A DNA stretch of 64,000 bases from Lachnospiraceae bacterium (GTDB taxonomy: Bacteria > Bacillota_A > Clostridia > Lachnospirales > Lachnospiraceae): NCBI GenBank assembly GCA_028694115.1, contig JAQUUB010000015.1, forward strand, positions 11,175 to 75,174, given 5' to 3'. Made by a program: the position numbers and the translations under genes. Positions 35,932 to 48,180 of this stretch are shown here, one piece after another. The notes under the pieces are model-generated. The model ran no database searches and was not told the DNA's origin. It saw nothing but the letters and a program-made list of their open reading frames with translations. Each line of letters starts with the position of its first letter. Position 1 is the stretch's first letter.

Positions 35932-37413
35932 ATGGGAAAATTATTTGATGTTTCAAAATTCGACTCCTACAAGGAAGATAATCGCCGAGAGGTGAAGAAA
36001 GCAAATAGCGGACTTCCAATTGCACTTTGGGATACCTACTCATCATTTGCCAATACTTATGGTGGAGTAATTATTCTGGGAATTAAAGAACTGGAAGATA
36101 AAAGTTGGAGCACGACAGGGTTAAAGGTGGCTGACAAAGACAAGCTGCTGAATGATTTCTGGAATTTAATCCATAACAGTCAAAAGGTAAATAGTAATCT
36201 CTTATCAGAAAATGATGTAGAGGTTTACGAAGTTGGAGAAGATTTAATTATAGTGATTTATGTTCCAATGGCAAAACGTGAACAAAAACCTGTATTTATT
36301 AATAATGATATGTTTGGTGGAACCTTCAGAAGAGACCATTCCGGAGATTATCATTGTACAAGACTCCAGGTAAAAGCAATGTTGCGTGATCAGACGGATA
36401 ACACAATGGATATGGAAGTCTTGGATGATGCAGCAATGGAAGATTTAAATCAAGAAACAATTCAGGGATACAGAAATCGACATAGGACATTAAAAGCTGG
36501 TCATCCATTTGAAAGATTTGATGATTCAGAGTATCTTCGTAGCATTGGTGCAGCGGCTATATCCGACGTGGACAAACAGTTACATCCTACCGCAGCTGGT
36601 ATGCTGATGTTTGGAAATGAGCATAACATTGTGAGACATTTTCCAGAATACTTTTTAGACTATAGAGAAGTACTTGATCCCACAATTCGTTGGACAGATA
36701 GGTTACAGTCAAGTTCAGGAGAATGGTCAGGTAATATCTGTGATTTCTATTTTCGGGTATATAACAAAATAATCAAGGATATTAAAGTGCCATTTAAGAC
36801 TAAGGGCGGAGACCGCATTGATGATACACCTGTGCATGAAGCTTTAAGAGAAGCACTTGCGAATTGCTTAGTTAATACAGATTTTTATGGAGTCAGAGGT
36901 GTGGTAATCAAAAAAGAGACAGACAAGTTGATTATGGAAAATCCAGGTTATAGCAGGACAGGCAAGACTCAGATGCGAAAAGGTGGAGTTTCAGATCCAC
37001 GTAATAAGACACTTATGAAGATGTTCAATCTTATAAATATCGGTGAACGCGCTGGAAGCGGAGTTCCAAATATTTTTAACGTATGGGAAGACGAAGGCTG
37101 GATTGAACCAGTGATTGAGGAACAATTTGATCCGGATAGAATGATTTTAACGCTTGAATTTAGAAAAAAACAAGCGAAGAAAACAAGCGATAAAAAACAA
37201 GCGAAGAAAACAAGCGATAAAAAACAAGCGAAGAAGACCGTTGAAAATATGGATAAAATCATAAAGTATTTACAGAAAAATGGTGAATCAAAAGCAAGCG
37301 ATATTTCCGAATATATTGGACTAAGTCCAGCAAGAACAAGAGCAATTGTAGCTGAAATGGAAGCTGTTGAAGCTATCGGAGGAAATAGTAATAGGACATA
37401 TCGTTTAAAATAA
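35932..37413 (+). CDS. AlbA_2/Schlafen-type ATP-binding regulator with C-terminal winged helix
   Basis: The 493-residue protein has an N-terminal AlbA_2 (Schlafen, DUF294-like AAA_4) domain, with SFANTYGGVIILGIKE near residue 37, then a GHKL-like ATP-binding region (EALREALANCLVNTDFYG, IMENPGYSRTGKT, GERAGSGVPNIF). A lysine-rich linker of tandem KKQAKKTSD repeats follows (37165-37240), then a winged helix (NGESKASDISEYIGLSPARTRAIVAEM). Such proteins are thought to be DNA- or RNA-binding regulators; some Schlafen relatives are in defence loci. It is a single gene between leuA and bioY. The function is unknown. Confidence 0.8.
   Translation: MGKLFDVSKFDSYKEDNRREVKKANSGLPIALWDTYSSFANTYGGVIILGIKELEDKSWSTTGLKVADKDKLLNDFWNLIHNSQKVNSNLLSENDVEVYEVGEDLIIVIYVPMAKREQKPVFINNDMFGGTFRRDHSGDYHCTRLQVKAMLRDQTDNTMDMEVLDDAAMEDLNQETIQGYRNRHRTLKAGHPFERFDDSEYLRSIGAAAISDVDKQLHPTAAGMLMFGNEHNIVRHFPEYFLDYREVLDPTIRWTDRLQSSSGEWSGNICDFYFRVYNKIIKDIKVPFKTKGGDRIDDTPVHEALREALANCLVNTDFYGVRGVVIKKETDKLIMENPGYSRTGKTQMRKGGVSDPRNKTLMKMFNLINIGERAGSGVPNIFNVWEDEGWIEPVIEEQFDPDRMILTLEFRKKQAKKTSDKKQAKKTSDKKQAKKTVENMDKIIKYLQKNGESKASDISEYIGLSPARTRAIVAEMEAVEAIGGNSNRTYRLK
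37165..37240 (+). repeat. Tandem 27-bp coding repeat in the AlbA_2 gene
   Basis: Two perfect 27-base units (37165-37191 and 37192-37218) and most of a third encode KKQAKKTSD. In-frame units of 27 bases can expand or contract by slippage and change linker length without a frameshift. Confidence 0.85.
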
Positions 37414-37584
37414 CTTGCACTAAAATCCTTCATCTGAAGTAGTGCCATAATAGTCACTTCACACAAGACCAGTTTAATATCTGGTGCGAATATCACTATA
37501 GTATTTGCAGAGAAAAATCTGTACTTGGGGCAAGTAATCATGTTATAGTCGCGGGAAAGAAATAGAATACATAAATTTAACAAG
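37414..37584. other. Intergenic stretch before the bioY control region
   Basis: I see no gene in this stretch. It contains minor inverted repeats (CTTCATCTGAAG near 37429) and no promoter that I would defend. Confidence 0.4.
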
Positions 37585-37641
37585 TTGATTGTAAACCAAT
37601 AAAACAAATAGGTTGACAATCAAACCTCTAATAGATATAAT
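37585..37641 (+). promoter_or_regulatory. BirA operator overlapping the bioY promoter
   Basis: TTGATTGTAAACC (37585-37597) and GGTTGACAATCAA (37611-37623) form an inverted repeat with 12 of 13 positions matching across a 13-base spacer. This matches the TTGTAAACC/GGTTTACAA BirA operator. The right arm holds the -35 box TTGACA (37613-37618), which with a 17-base spacer meets a perfect TATAAT (37636-37641). Biotinyl-AMP-loaded BirA should block RNA polymerase when biotin is plentiful. Confidence 0.88.
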
Positions 37642-37712
37642 CTAATAACAGAGATAAAAGAATTAAAAACAATTATCTTATTATTAATAATATCTATCAG
37701 AGGAGACGTACC

Positions 37713-38261
37713 ATGGAAAACAAAAGAGAATCAATCAGCAATCTTACACTAATTGGATTAATGGCAGCAGTTACTTGTGTTTTAGGACCGCTTTCTATTC
37801 CGATTGGACCAGTACCTATTACATTTACCAATCTGGCAATTTACTTAACTGTTATTTTACTTGGATGGAAAAAAGGCACTATTAGTTACATCATATATCT
37901 ATTAATTGGATTAGTTGGAATTCCTGTTTTCTCAGGATTCACAGGTGGTCCTGGTAAATTATTTGGTCCTACAGGTGGATACTTAATCGGTTTTGCTTTT
38001 ATGGCTCTGATCAGTGGAATCTTTGTAGATAAGTTTAAAGGGAAAATCGGTTTCTATGTAGTAGGTATGGTTTTGGGTATAGCGGTAACCTATTTGTTTG
38101 GAACAGCATGGCTTGCATATCAGGCATCAATGAGTTTCACAGCTGCACTTGGCGCAGGAGTCATTCCTTTTATCCCAGGAGACCTGGTAAAGATTGTTAT
38201 TGCAGTGATTATTGGACCAATCATTCGAAAGAGAATTGTTAAGGCAGGATATTTGAATTAA
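37713..38261 (+). CDS. bioY: Biotin ECF transporter substrate-binding protein BioY
   Basis: The 182-residue protein has six membrane helices with the BioY features: GPLSIPIGPVPITFTNLAIYL, YLLIGLVGIPVFSGFTGGPG, and LFGPTGGYLIGFAFMALISG, and FIPGDLVKIVIAVIIG near the end. It captures biotin at the membrane and works with ECF energising proteins not encoded here. A BirA operator covers its promoter. The start has an AGGAGA site. Length is typical. Confidence 0.94.
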   Translation: MENKRESISNLTLIGLMAAVTCVLGPLSIPIGPVPITFTNLAIYLTVILLGWKKGTISYIIYLLIGLVGIPVFSGFTGGPGKLFGPTGGYLIGFAFMALISGIFVDKFKGKIGFYVVGMVLGIAVTYLFGTAWLAYQASMSFTAALGAGVIPFIPGDLVKIVIAVIIGPIIRKRIVKAGYLN

Positions 38262-38316
38262 TTATGATAGTTATTTCATTCGTAAAAACAATACAATAGA
38301 ATTTATAGGTTATACC

Positions 38317-38349
38317 GGCTGCAGGATGTTAGATTCTGCAGCCTTTTTT
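38317..38349 (+). terminator. Terminator after bioY
   Basis: GGCTGCAG (38317-38324) pairs with CTGCAGCC (38336-38343), followed by six T. Confidence 0.9.
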
Positions 38350-38413
38350 GTGAACAGAAAATCTGCTATAATAGAAACGTTAATTACGGCAAGAGTACAG
38401 AAGGGATTAGCAT

Positions 38414-38932
38414 ATGGAAAGATTAGTTTACAGAGCGGCTGAAGAAAGAGATATCCAGACCATTCTGGATATGTTTGTAGCGGCTATTCACGATATGAAT
38501 TTAAACGGTATACCTCAATGGGATGAAATATATCCTAATCAAGAAGTGTTAGAGGATGATATTAGAAAGAAACAGATGACGGTTGTGATGTTAGAAGATG
38601 AAATAGCAGCGGTATATGTGATAAATACGGAAAGTGATGTCCAATATACGAATGGGAAGTGGTCAAAGCCAGATACAACTTATGTAGTACTACATAGATT
38701 ATGTGTGAATCCAAAATTTCAGCATAGAGGAATTGCGAGACAAGTGATGCTACATATGGAAGAGGAAGGAAGACAGCAAGGGTTAGAGAGTATTCGTTTA
38801 GATGCATTTACAAAGAATCCATTTGCATTAAAATTATATGAAGCATTGGGATATGCAACTGTTGGATATGCAGATTTTAGAAAAGGTAGATTTAAGTTAA
38901 TGGAAAAGATTTTACAACTGAAATTAATCTAA
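38414..38932 (+). CDS. GNAT family N-acetyltransferase
   Basis: The 172-residue protein has the complete GNAT fold: YRAAEERDIQTILDMF at the start, VVLHRLCVNPKFQHRGIARQVM with the acetyl-CoA-binding HRGIA loop, and LDAFTKNPFALKLYEALGY at motif B. The substrate is unknown. It is a single gene after the bioY terminator with a TATAAT-like box about 45 bases upstream. Confidence 0.88.
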   Translation: MERLVYRAAEERDIQTILDMFVAAIHDMNLNGIPQWDEIYPNQEVLEDDIRKKQMTVVMLEDEIAAVYVINTESDVQYTNGKWSKPDTTYVVLHRLCVNPKFQHRGIARQVMLHMEEEGRQQGLESIRLDAFTKNPFALKLYEALGYATVGYADFRKGRFKLMEKILQLKLI

Positions 38933-39019
38933 AATAGATGGAAATTCATAGAAAAATATGTTACAATTTTGCATGTAAGAGAACCATCTATTTTCATTCA
39001 AAAAAGGAGGTGGACATAT

Positions 39020-39175
39020 ATGGATAAGTATGTATGTGTATGCGGTTATGTTTATGATCCAGCAGTAGGAGATCCTGATCAGGGAATCGCACCGGGAACA
39101 TCATTTGAAGCAATTCCAGAGGATTGGGTCTGTCCGTTATGCGGATTAGGCAAGGATATGTTTCAGAAAGAATAA
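39020..39175 (+). CDS. Rubredoxin with a shortened first cysteine motif
   Basis: The 51-residue protein reads [19 protein letters not shown] and ends with [15 protein letters not shown]. Rubredoxins bind one Fe with four Cys from two CxxCG loops. The second loop here is normal (CPLCG), but the first is CVCG, with one residue between the cysteines instead of two. The start follows AAAAAAGGAGGTG. It likely serves as an electron carrier with the PFOR and flavodiiron protein encoded just downstream (inference). A single codon loss or a natural variant are both possible. Confidence 0.88.
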   Translation: MDKYVCVCGYVYDPAVGDPDQGIAPGTSFEAIPEDWVCPLCGLGKDMFQKE

Positions 39176-39195
39176 AATTAAAAAGGAGATTAATA

Positions 39196-39510
39196 ATGTA
39201 TTGTTACATTTGTGGAGCAGAAATAAAAGAAGTATTGGTATGTGATGTGGTTTTGATTGATGGAAAGTATCATTATGAAGAGGTAGTTGCACCTTTACTA
39301 TTTAGTGAAGAATTTAATATTAGAAAAGGAAAGATTTTTGATTATGATTTCTTCAAAAAGACAGTTGCAAAAAAACATCTATGCAAACCAGAAGATGTGA
39401 AGTCTAAGTATATTGATAAGATTGAAATTCCAGTAGCAGTTTATGATAATCTAAATAAGAGAGACAAGGAAATGGGATGTCGCTGTCCTATATGCGAAGA
39501 TTTCATGTAA
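39196..39510 (+). CDS. Small uncharacterised protein with two cysteine pairs
   Basis: I do not recognise this 104-residue protein. It begins MYCYICGAEIKEVLVCD and ends GCRCPICEDFM, so there is a CxxC near each end, consistent with a zinc or iron site. The middle is basic and aromatic. AAAGGAGA precedes the ATG at 39196; the frame extends upstream into rubredoxin but without a site. It lies 20 bases after rubredoxin and is probably co-transcribed. Confidence 0.7.
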   Translation: MYCYICGAEIKEVLVCDVVLIDGKYHYEEVVAPLLFSEEFNIRKGKIFDYDFFKKTVAKKHLCKPEDVKSKYIDKIEIPVAVYDNLNKRDKEMGCRCPICEDFM

Positions 39511-39702
39511 AGAGCTAACAGACAGATTGTCACAAGTTATTGAAAAGCTATATTTTGATATTCATTTATTAAAAGAATCCTCCTTTGTTGTATTAATATG
39601 GTCTTTGTACCACATGATATGCGTAGGGGGATTTATTTTAAACTAAAATACTGGTATTTTTTGGAATCCACCAAAAACATATTGATTATATGGAGGTATG
39701 GT

Positions 39703-43272
<3,570 letters not shown>

Positions 43273-43291
43273 CGGAAACAGGAGGAAAAAC

Positions 43292-44491
43292 ATGTACTGT
43301 ACAAGAAAGGTAAAAGAAGACCTCATATGGGTAGGAGGGAATGATCGAAGACTGTCCCTCTTTGAAGGAGTATATTCAGTGCCACACGGGGTTTCCTATA
43401 ATTCCTATTTGCTTTTGGATGATAAGACAGTTCTTTTTGATACGGTGGACAAGGCAGTAGGAAAGATTTTTTTTGAAAATCTGGAACATGAATTAAATGG
43501 AAAGAAACTGGATTATGTTGTAATCCAGCATATGGAGCCGGATCATTCGGCGACTCTTTGTGAACTACTTTTACGTTATAAAGAGGTACAAGTAGTTTGC
43601 AATGCAAAGACACAGACAATGATTAAGAATTTTTTTGACATGGAGTTTTCTATCCATTTGGTTAAGGAACAGGATAGCCTGAATACTGGAAAGCATACCC
43701 TTCGTTTTTATATGGCTCCTATGGTTCATTGGCCAGAGGTAATGGTCACTTATGATGAAACTGATGGGACGCTATTCTCAGCAGATGCTTTTGGAACCTT
43801 TGGAGCATTGAATGGGGCGCTATTTGCAGATGAAGTGGATTTTGAACAGGATTATCTAAGCGAAGCACGCCGATATTATACAAATATTATAGGAAAGTAT
43901 GGAGTGCAGGTGCAGGCACTACTGAAAAAAATGGAAGCACTGGATATCAAAATGATTTGTCCGCTTCATGGATTTGTATGGAGAAATGATCTGGAGTTTT
44001 ATATTGAGAAGTATAAAAGATGGAGCAGTTATATTCCGGAAGAGACCTGTGTGCTGATTCCTTATGCATCCATATATGGAAATACGGAAAACATAGCGGA
44101 TATTGTATCCAGCAGACTGCAAGACCGTGGAATAAAAACGGTAATGTTTGATGTATCGGTGGCTCCGGCTTCTGATATTATTTCTGCGGCATTTCGATAC
44201 AGTCATATCATTTTTGCCTCAGCAACCTATAATGCAGGCATTTTCGTGAGTATGGAGGAGCTGATTCGGGATTTGAAGTCACATAATATACAAAACCGGA
44301 CCATTGCATTTATCCAGAATGGATCTTGGGCACCTGCAAGCGGAAAGCTCATGAAGGAGATTCTTGCTGACTGTAAGGATATGAAAGTGATTGAAGAAAC
44401 CATTACGGTTCAATCTTCAGTCAAAAAGGAGCAGGAGACAGAAATAGAAGCTTTTGTAAATGCAGTAGCTGCTACGATTAATATCCCATAG
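43292..44491 (+). CDS. Flavodiiron protein (FprA, type A flavoprotein)
   Basis: The 399-residue protein has an N-terminal metallo-beta-lactamase-like diiron domain with the ligand motif QHMEPDHSAT, the following MVHWPEVMVTY, and SADAFGTFGALNG, then a flavodoxin domain starting IPYASIYGNTENIAD for FMN. Flavodiiron proteins reduce O2 or NO to water or N2O and accept electrons from rubredoxin, which is encoded 4 kb upstream. Placed directly after PFOR, it likely protects that oxygen-sensitive enzyme (inference). AGGAGG precedes its start. Confidence 0.92.
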   Translation: MYCTRKVKEDLIWVGGNDRRLSLFEGVYSVPHGVSYNSYLLLDDKTVLFDTVDKAVGKIFFENLEHELNGKKLDYVVIQHMEPDHSATLCELLLRYKEVQVVCNAKTQTMIKNFFDMEFSIHLVKEQDSLNTGKHTLRFYMAPMVHWPEVMVTYDETDGTLFSADAFGTFGALNGALFADEVDFEQDYLSEARRYYTNIIGKYGVQVQALLKKMEALDIKMICPLHGFVWRNDLEFYIEKYKRWSSYIPEETCVLIPYASIYGNTENIADIVSSRLQDRGIKTVMFDVSVAPASDIISAAFRYSHIIFASATYNAGIFVSMEELIRDLKSHNIQNRTIAFIQNGSWAPASGKLMKEILADCKDMKVIEETITVQSSVKKEQETEIEAFVNAVAATINIP

Positions 44492-44519
44492 CCTTTTTAA
44501 CAATTAACATTTGCTCTGT

Positions 44520-44556
44520 CGATGTTAGCTTTTCCAGAAGTGAAAAAGCTACATCG
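44520..44556 (+). terminator. Hairpin after the flavodiiron gene
   Basis: CGATGTTAGCTTTTC (44520-44534) pairs imperfectly with GAAAAAGCTACATCG (44542-44556). No T-run follows, so terminator function is uncertain. Confidence 0.4.
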
Positions 44557-44677
44557 GCAGCTGTTTCTGGACAGCCAAATTCTTCAAATCCACCAGGTAT
44601 TACATTTTATTGGCATGAGAATATGGATTTGTGTTTGGAGATAGACATTATACCCCAAAATAGCAGGAGGAACTACA

Positions 44678-47038
44678 ATGGAAAAGTATTATTCACCGGA
44701 AGGCTATATATTAGATGTGAATACAGGTCTATACTATTCACAGGTAATTGCAGAGGGGGCAGATGGCGTTGAGGTAAGATGCGTCACGTGGTTCAATGCT
44801 GATACTGGAGAATATTCGCAGTATGAGTATCCGATGGATACAGACACAGATTATTCATTAAGCAATGATGACGGCATGGATGATATTAGATTTGAAACGC
44901 TAGAGCAAAAGAGTACAGAAAAGTCAAAGGTAAATAAAAAGGTGCTCTTTGCTGTCGGAACGATACTTTTTGTTGCCATCTTTTGTTTTGTTATCTGGAA
45001 GATGATATTGCCTATGGCACCTGACAGTAATAAGGCGGAAAATCTGTCGCTTTCTACAGATATAGAGCATACCTCTGCTGATAGCACCGAAGTCACCTTG
45101 CCGGACGGCAAGCTGATTATTACGCTAAATGGAGAAAACGAGGCTACCATCAGCCTGACCGATGAATCAGTTGGAGCACTTGATTCTGTTAAGGAGGGAG
45201 ATGAGACACATCTTCTAAATAGCATTGATATTTTCCTTTTTCCCAAGGAAGGGGAAAATGGCTTACAAATGTGGATCAATGATATAGATTCAGCAATTTA
45301 CGAAGAAAACTTCAGCGAAGTGGCTTTGGAGGACGGATGGTATTTGGGAGAGCAAGATGGTGCATGTGTTGTTGAGAGAACCAATATGAATTATTCCATG
45401 ATTATTAAGAAGCCAGGGATTGCTACTACGATTAGAAACTGCGAAACGTATCGCGTGGAGTTCTTGCCTGAGAATCATGGGAATTTGGTAACCATAGAGG
45501 AGGGCAATACAGCAGATATTCTCGTACAGACAGGAGCTGATGATAGAAACGGACAGGGGGAAGCGCAGGAATTTAATATTTCCTTTTATGATAAAAATAC
45601 TGTTAAATTCCAAATACCCGGCGAGGAAGTAAAGACAGCGTTTTATAATTACGATTCCATTGAGGTTCGCCTATACGAGAATGAAGAACGGTTAAATCAT
45701 CATTACTACACATTAGAATTTGCAACCGGACAGATGTATTCACAGGGTAAAGCAGCAGTAAACGGATACAGCCTCACGCCGGATGAGAATAGAGAAGGGC
45801 ATAATCTGGCAGAGGGTACAAATGGATATGAGAATCTGTCAGGTGCGTCCGCGGATGCTGTCGGAATGAAATTCCAGTGTGACAATTTGGAAGAGATGAT
45901 TCGTAATACGAGATATTATGAGGTATACATAAGTGACGACCTTGCTTTTGCCGGATATGTAGAGGATGCAATCAATGGAAAGGAAAGCATCATCCCGGCT
46001 ATTCCAGAAGATTTTCCGATCAACAAGGAGGATGATAACTATTTTACTCCGGACACAGAGATGTATCGTATCATTATGGTGGAAATGCCTTATGTGATAG
46101 ATATGCCTGAGTGGTATACCCGTTATGGTAATGTTGTACCTATTTGGCATTATGGAGTACTTGGAGAGAGAGAACCTGAGCATCACAATGCAACAGTTGT
46201 TATGCTGGAGTCCTATGACGAGATTGGAATATGCAGTGTGAAGACGAAAATTGTATATGAAGATGCCAAATGTGCGATGTATGCAGGAACGGACGGGGGT
46301 GCACCTATTCTTACCAATTTAGATGCAAAGGATGAGAGTCTGGTTACGCCGGAGGCACTGGACGCAACAGCAAGCAACTTCTACGAAAGTTCTCATTATG
46401 ATCACTGGTATTTATATAAAGGACGATATGACAACGTAAAATACTTTTTTGAAGAGGCGAACAGCAATTCTACTGATGAGCCTATTCTTGTTCCGGTTAC
46501 AGCAGGAACAGATTGCGGATGGGGAATAAGGGATGATTTATTCTATAACAATATCAGATTCGAAATAGGTGAGGTGGTTCGGTATTCAGAAACAGTACCT
46601 ATGGTTGGATCGATGTATAGTGGATATGATGGAGAGGATTCTGAATACAAAATAACCACTTATTGTTCCAAATCTGCAGTTTCTCTTGATTATGAAGCAG
46701 AAGCCGCAAAATATAACACAGCACCCGATGACTGGAACGACCATCCCTATGCACAATACATTCCGGAACTACCCACGGGGATAACCTTCGATTATCTTGA
46801 AGGACAAACAATCAATGAGGAATCGCTTAATATATGGACCGGATCAGATGGATGTACGTATGAGCAGGCACTTGCATTTTTTAAAAAATTTAGAAAAACA
46901 AGTTATAAAGAAATACGATATGAAATAGATAATGATAATGAAATTTCATTTATTATCGGAGTAGGAGATGGAGTGTATATAGGTGCTCGGTGGAGAAAGG
47001 ATGAACAAAGTTTGGGTATTTTTGGATACAAAGAATAA
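44678..47038 (+). CDS. Large single-pass membrane protein of unknown function
   Basis: I do not recognise this 786-residue protein. The first 87 residues are acidic and cytoplasmic (EVRCVTWFNADTGEYSQYEY), a membrane helix spans about residues 88-111 (VLFAVGTILFVAIFCFVIW), and a roughly 670-residue outer part follows. That part is rich in Asp, Glu, Asn and Tyr, has few Cys, and has recurring beta-strand-like blocks, so it probably folds as several extracellular beta domains. GC content and acidity are higher than in its neighbours. AGCAGGAGG precedes the start. No linked gene hints at its role. Confidence 0.7.
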   Translation: MEKYYSPEGYILDVNTGLYYSQVIAEGADGVEVRCVTWFNADTGEYSQYEYPMDTDTDYSLSNDDGMDDIRFETLEQKSTEKSKVNKKVLFAVGTILFVAIFCFVIWKMILPMAPDSNKAENLSLSTDIEHTSADSTEVTLPDGKLIITLNGENEATISLTDESVGALDSVKEGDETHLLNSIDIFLFPKEGENGLQMWINDIDSAIYEENFSEVALEDGWYLGEQDGACVVERTNMNYSMIIKKPGIATTIRNCETYRVEFLPENHGNLVTIEEGNTADILVQTGADDRNGQGEAQEFNISFYDKNTVKFQIPGEEVKTAFYNYDSIEVRLYENEERLNHHYYTLEFATGQMYSQGKAAVNGYSLTPDENREGHNLAEGTNGYENLSGASADAVGMKFQCDNLEEMIRNTRYYEVYISDDLAFAGYVEDAINGKESIIPAIPEDFPINKEDDNYFTPDTEMYRIIMVEMPYVIDMPEWYTRYGNVVPIWHYGVLGEREPEHHNATVVMLESYDEIGICSVKTKIVYEDAKCAMYAGTDGGAPILTNLDAKDESLVTPEALDATASNFYESSHYDHWYLYKGRYDNVKYFFEEANSNSTDEPILVPVTAGTDCGWGIRDDLFYNNIRFEIGEVVRYSETVPMVGSMYSGYDGEDSEYKITTYCSKSAVSLDYEAEAAKYNTAPDDWNDHPYAQYIPELPTGITFDYLEGQTINEESLNIWTGSDGCTYEQALAFFKKFRKTSYKEIRYEIDNDNEISFIIGVGDGVYIGARWRKDEQSLGIFGYKE

Positions 47039-47147
47039 TTAGTTGAAGCAATTGTGAACTCAGTTTTTATAGTTTTGCGAGATAGGGATTGGATATGCTA
47101 TGATATACTAAGGCATAATAAAACACAGTCGGTGAGGTAAATATTTT

Positions 47148-48137
47148 ATGAAAAAACTAAATGATTATTTATATTCTGGAGATACCGTTCTTAAAATTTT
47201 ACAGAGATATACGGAGGATTTGAAACAGTCTGCGAAAGAAACTCATAATCAAATTGATTTTATTCACTGCAACTTTCTGTTTCAAATTGCGGAACTTTTA
47301 CAGCACAATGATTTCCTGACTTCGCAGTCCCAACGGATTCGGGAATTCTATAAATTGATGGCAAATGAATATCCTTTTCTTGCATTTACCTTCAAGGGAC
47401 GAATTAAATCCTTGATACGTGCGGAATCAAAATTTAATGGATACATAGTGGAATATATATCCGATTATTACAATGATCATGGTCATTACCCTTCTACTGC
47501 TGAAGTAAAAAATTGTCTAAGTTGTTTTCGAGATCTGATTGCATATAGAATTGTAATATCTCTTCCAAAATGCCATTTGAAAGAGGGGGAGACTCTTGCT
47601 GATGAAGAACTAAAGTATCTATATGATGTTGCTAACCAGCTGCCTGGCTTTTTAGAGGAACGCGGATTTACTGCAGAAATGTCCACTTTAACATGTGAGA
47701 AAAAAACTCCACTACTAAAAGAGAGCGTAAGTCCATACTATAGGGATTATATTGTAAATTCAGAGAACTATGGTTATCGTTCCCTACATATTACATTTTA
47801 TGATAATATTGCTCGTTGTTATGTAGAAGTACAGCTTCGTACAAAAGAAATGGATGATTTTGCGGAGATTGGTCCTGCCAATCATTTAGGTTACGAAAAA
47901 CGACAGGAAAGTGAAAGAGCCAGAAGAGATGCAATTCCCAAAGGAGAAAATATCTATTTTGATGAGGCATATGAAAGAGGTATTATGTTGCAGCAACTTG
48001 AATTATCAAAATTAGATGTAAATATGTTTGGAGCAGTGAATAATTCCCTTATTAACGATGGATGTGGTCTCTACCGTGGAAGACTGATTCTTCCGTATGA
48101 GCATCTTTCAAGGTTTCAGAATGACCTTGTTGATTAA
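47148..48137 (+). CDS. RelA/SpoT-domain (alarmone synthetase-like) protein
   Basis: The 329-residue protein carries a (p)ppGpp synthetase-type domain in its middle: FKGRIKSLIRAESKFNGYI, FRDLIAYRIVISLPKC, SENYGYRSLHITFYD and VEVQLRTKEMDDFAEIGPANHLGYE. The Asp of RDLIAYRI, the YGYRSLH G-loop and the EVQLRT strand are the catalytic landmarks. There is no HD hydrolase, TGS or ACT domain, so it is a single-domain form with an extra N-terminal helical part of about 95 residues and a C-terminal tail of 70. It may make alarmones or, like toxic synthetases, modify another target. GAGG precedes the start. Confidence 0.8.
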   Translation: MKKLNDYLYSGDTVLKILQRYTEDLKQSAKETHNQIDFIHCNFLFQIAELLQHNDFLTSQSQRIREFYKLMANEYPFLAFTFKGRIKSLIRAESKFNGYIVEYISDYYNDHGHYPSTAEVKNCLSCFRDLIAYRIVISLPKCHLKEGETLADEELKYLYDVANQLPGFLEERGFTAEMSTLTCEKKTPLLKESVSPYYRDYIVNSENYGYRSLHITFYDNIARCYVEVQLRTKEMDDFAEIGPANHLGYEKRQESERARRDAIPKGENIYFDEAYERGIMLQQLELSKLDVNMFGAVNNSLINDGCGLYRGRLILPYEHLSRFQNDLVD

Positions 48138-48180
48138 TTTTTTTGTTTATAGATAATTTCTTAAAGGAGGAATGAGAAAA

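Noticed and set aside
37165..37240. Possible CRISPR-like direct repeats
   Set aside because: The 27-bp units are head-to-tail without spacers and are in-frame coding sequence.
39598..39702. N-terminal extension of PFOR
   Set aside because: The MKRQTKTMDGNEA start with GGAGG at 39703 matches the family start; the extension has no site and no conservation pattern.
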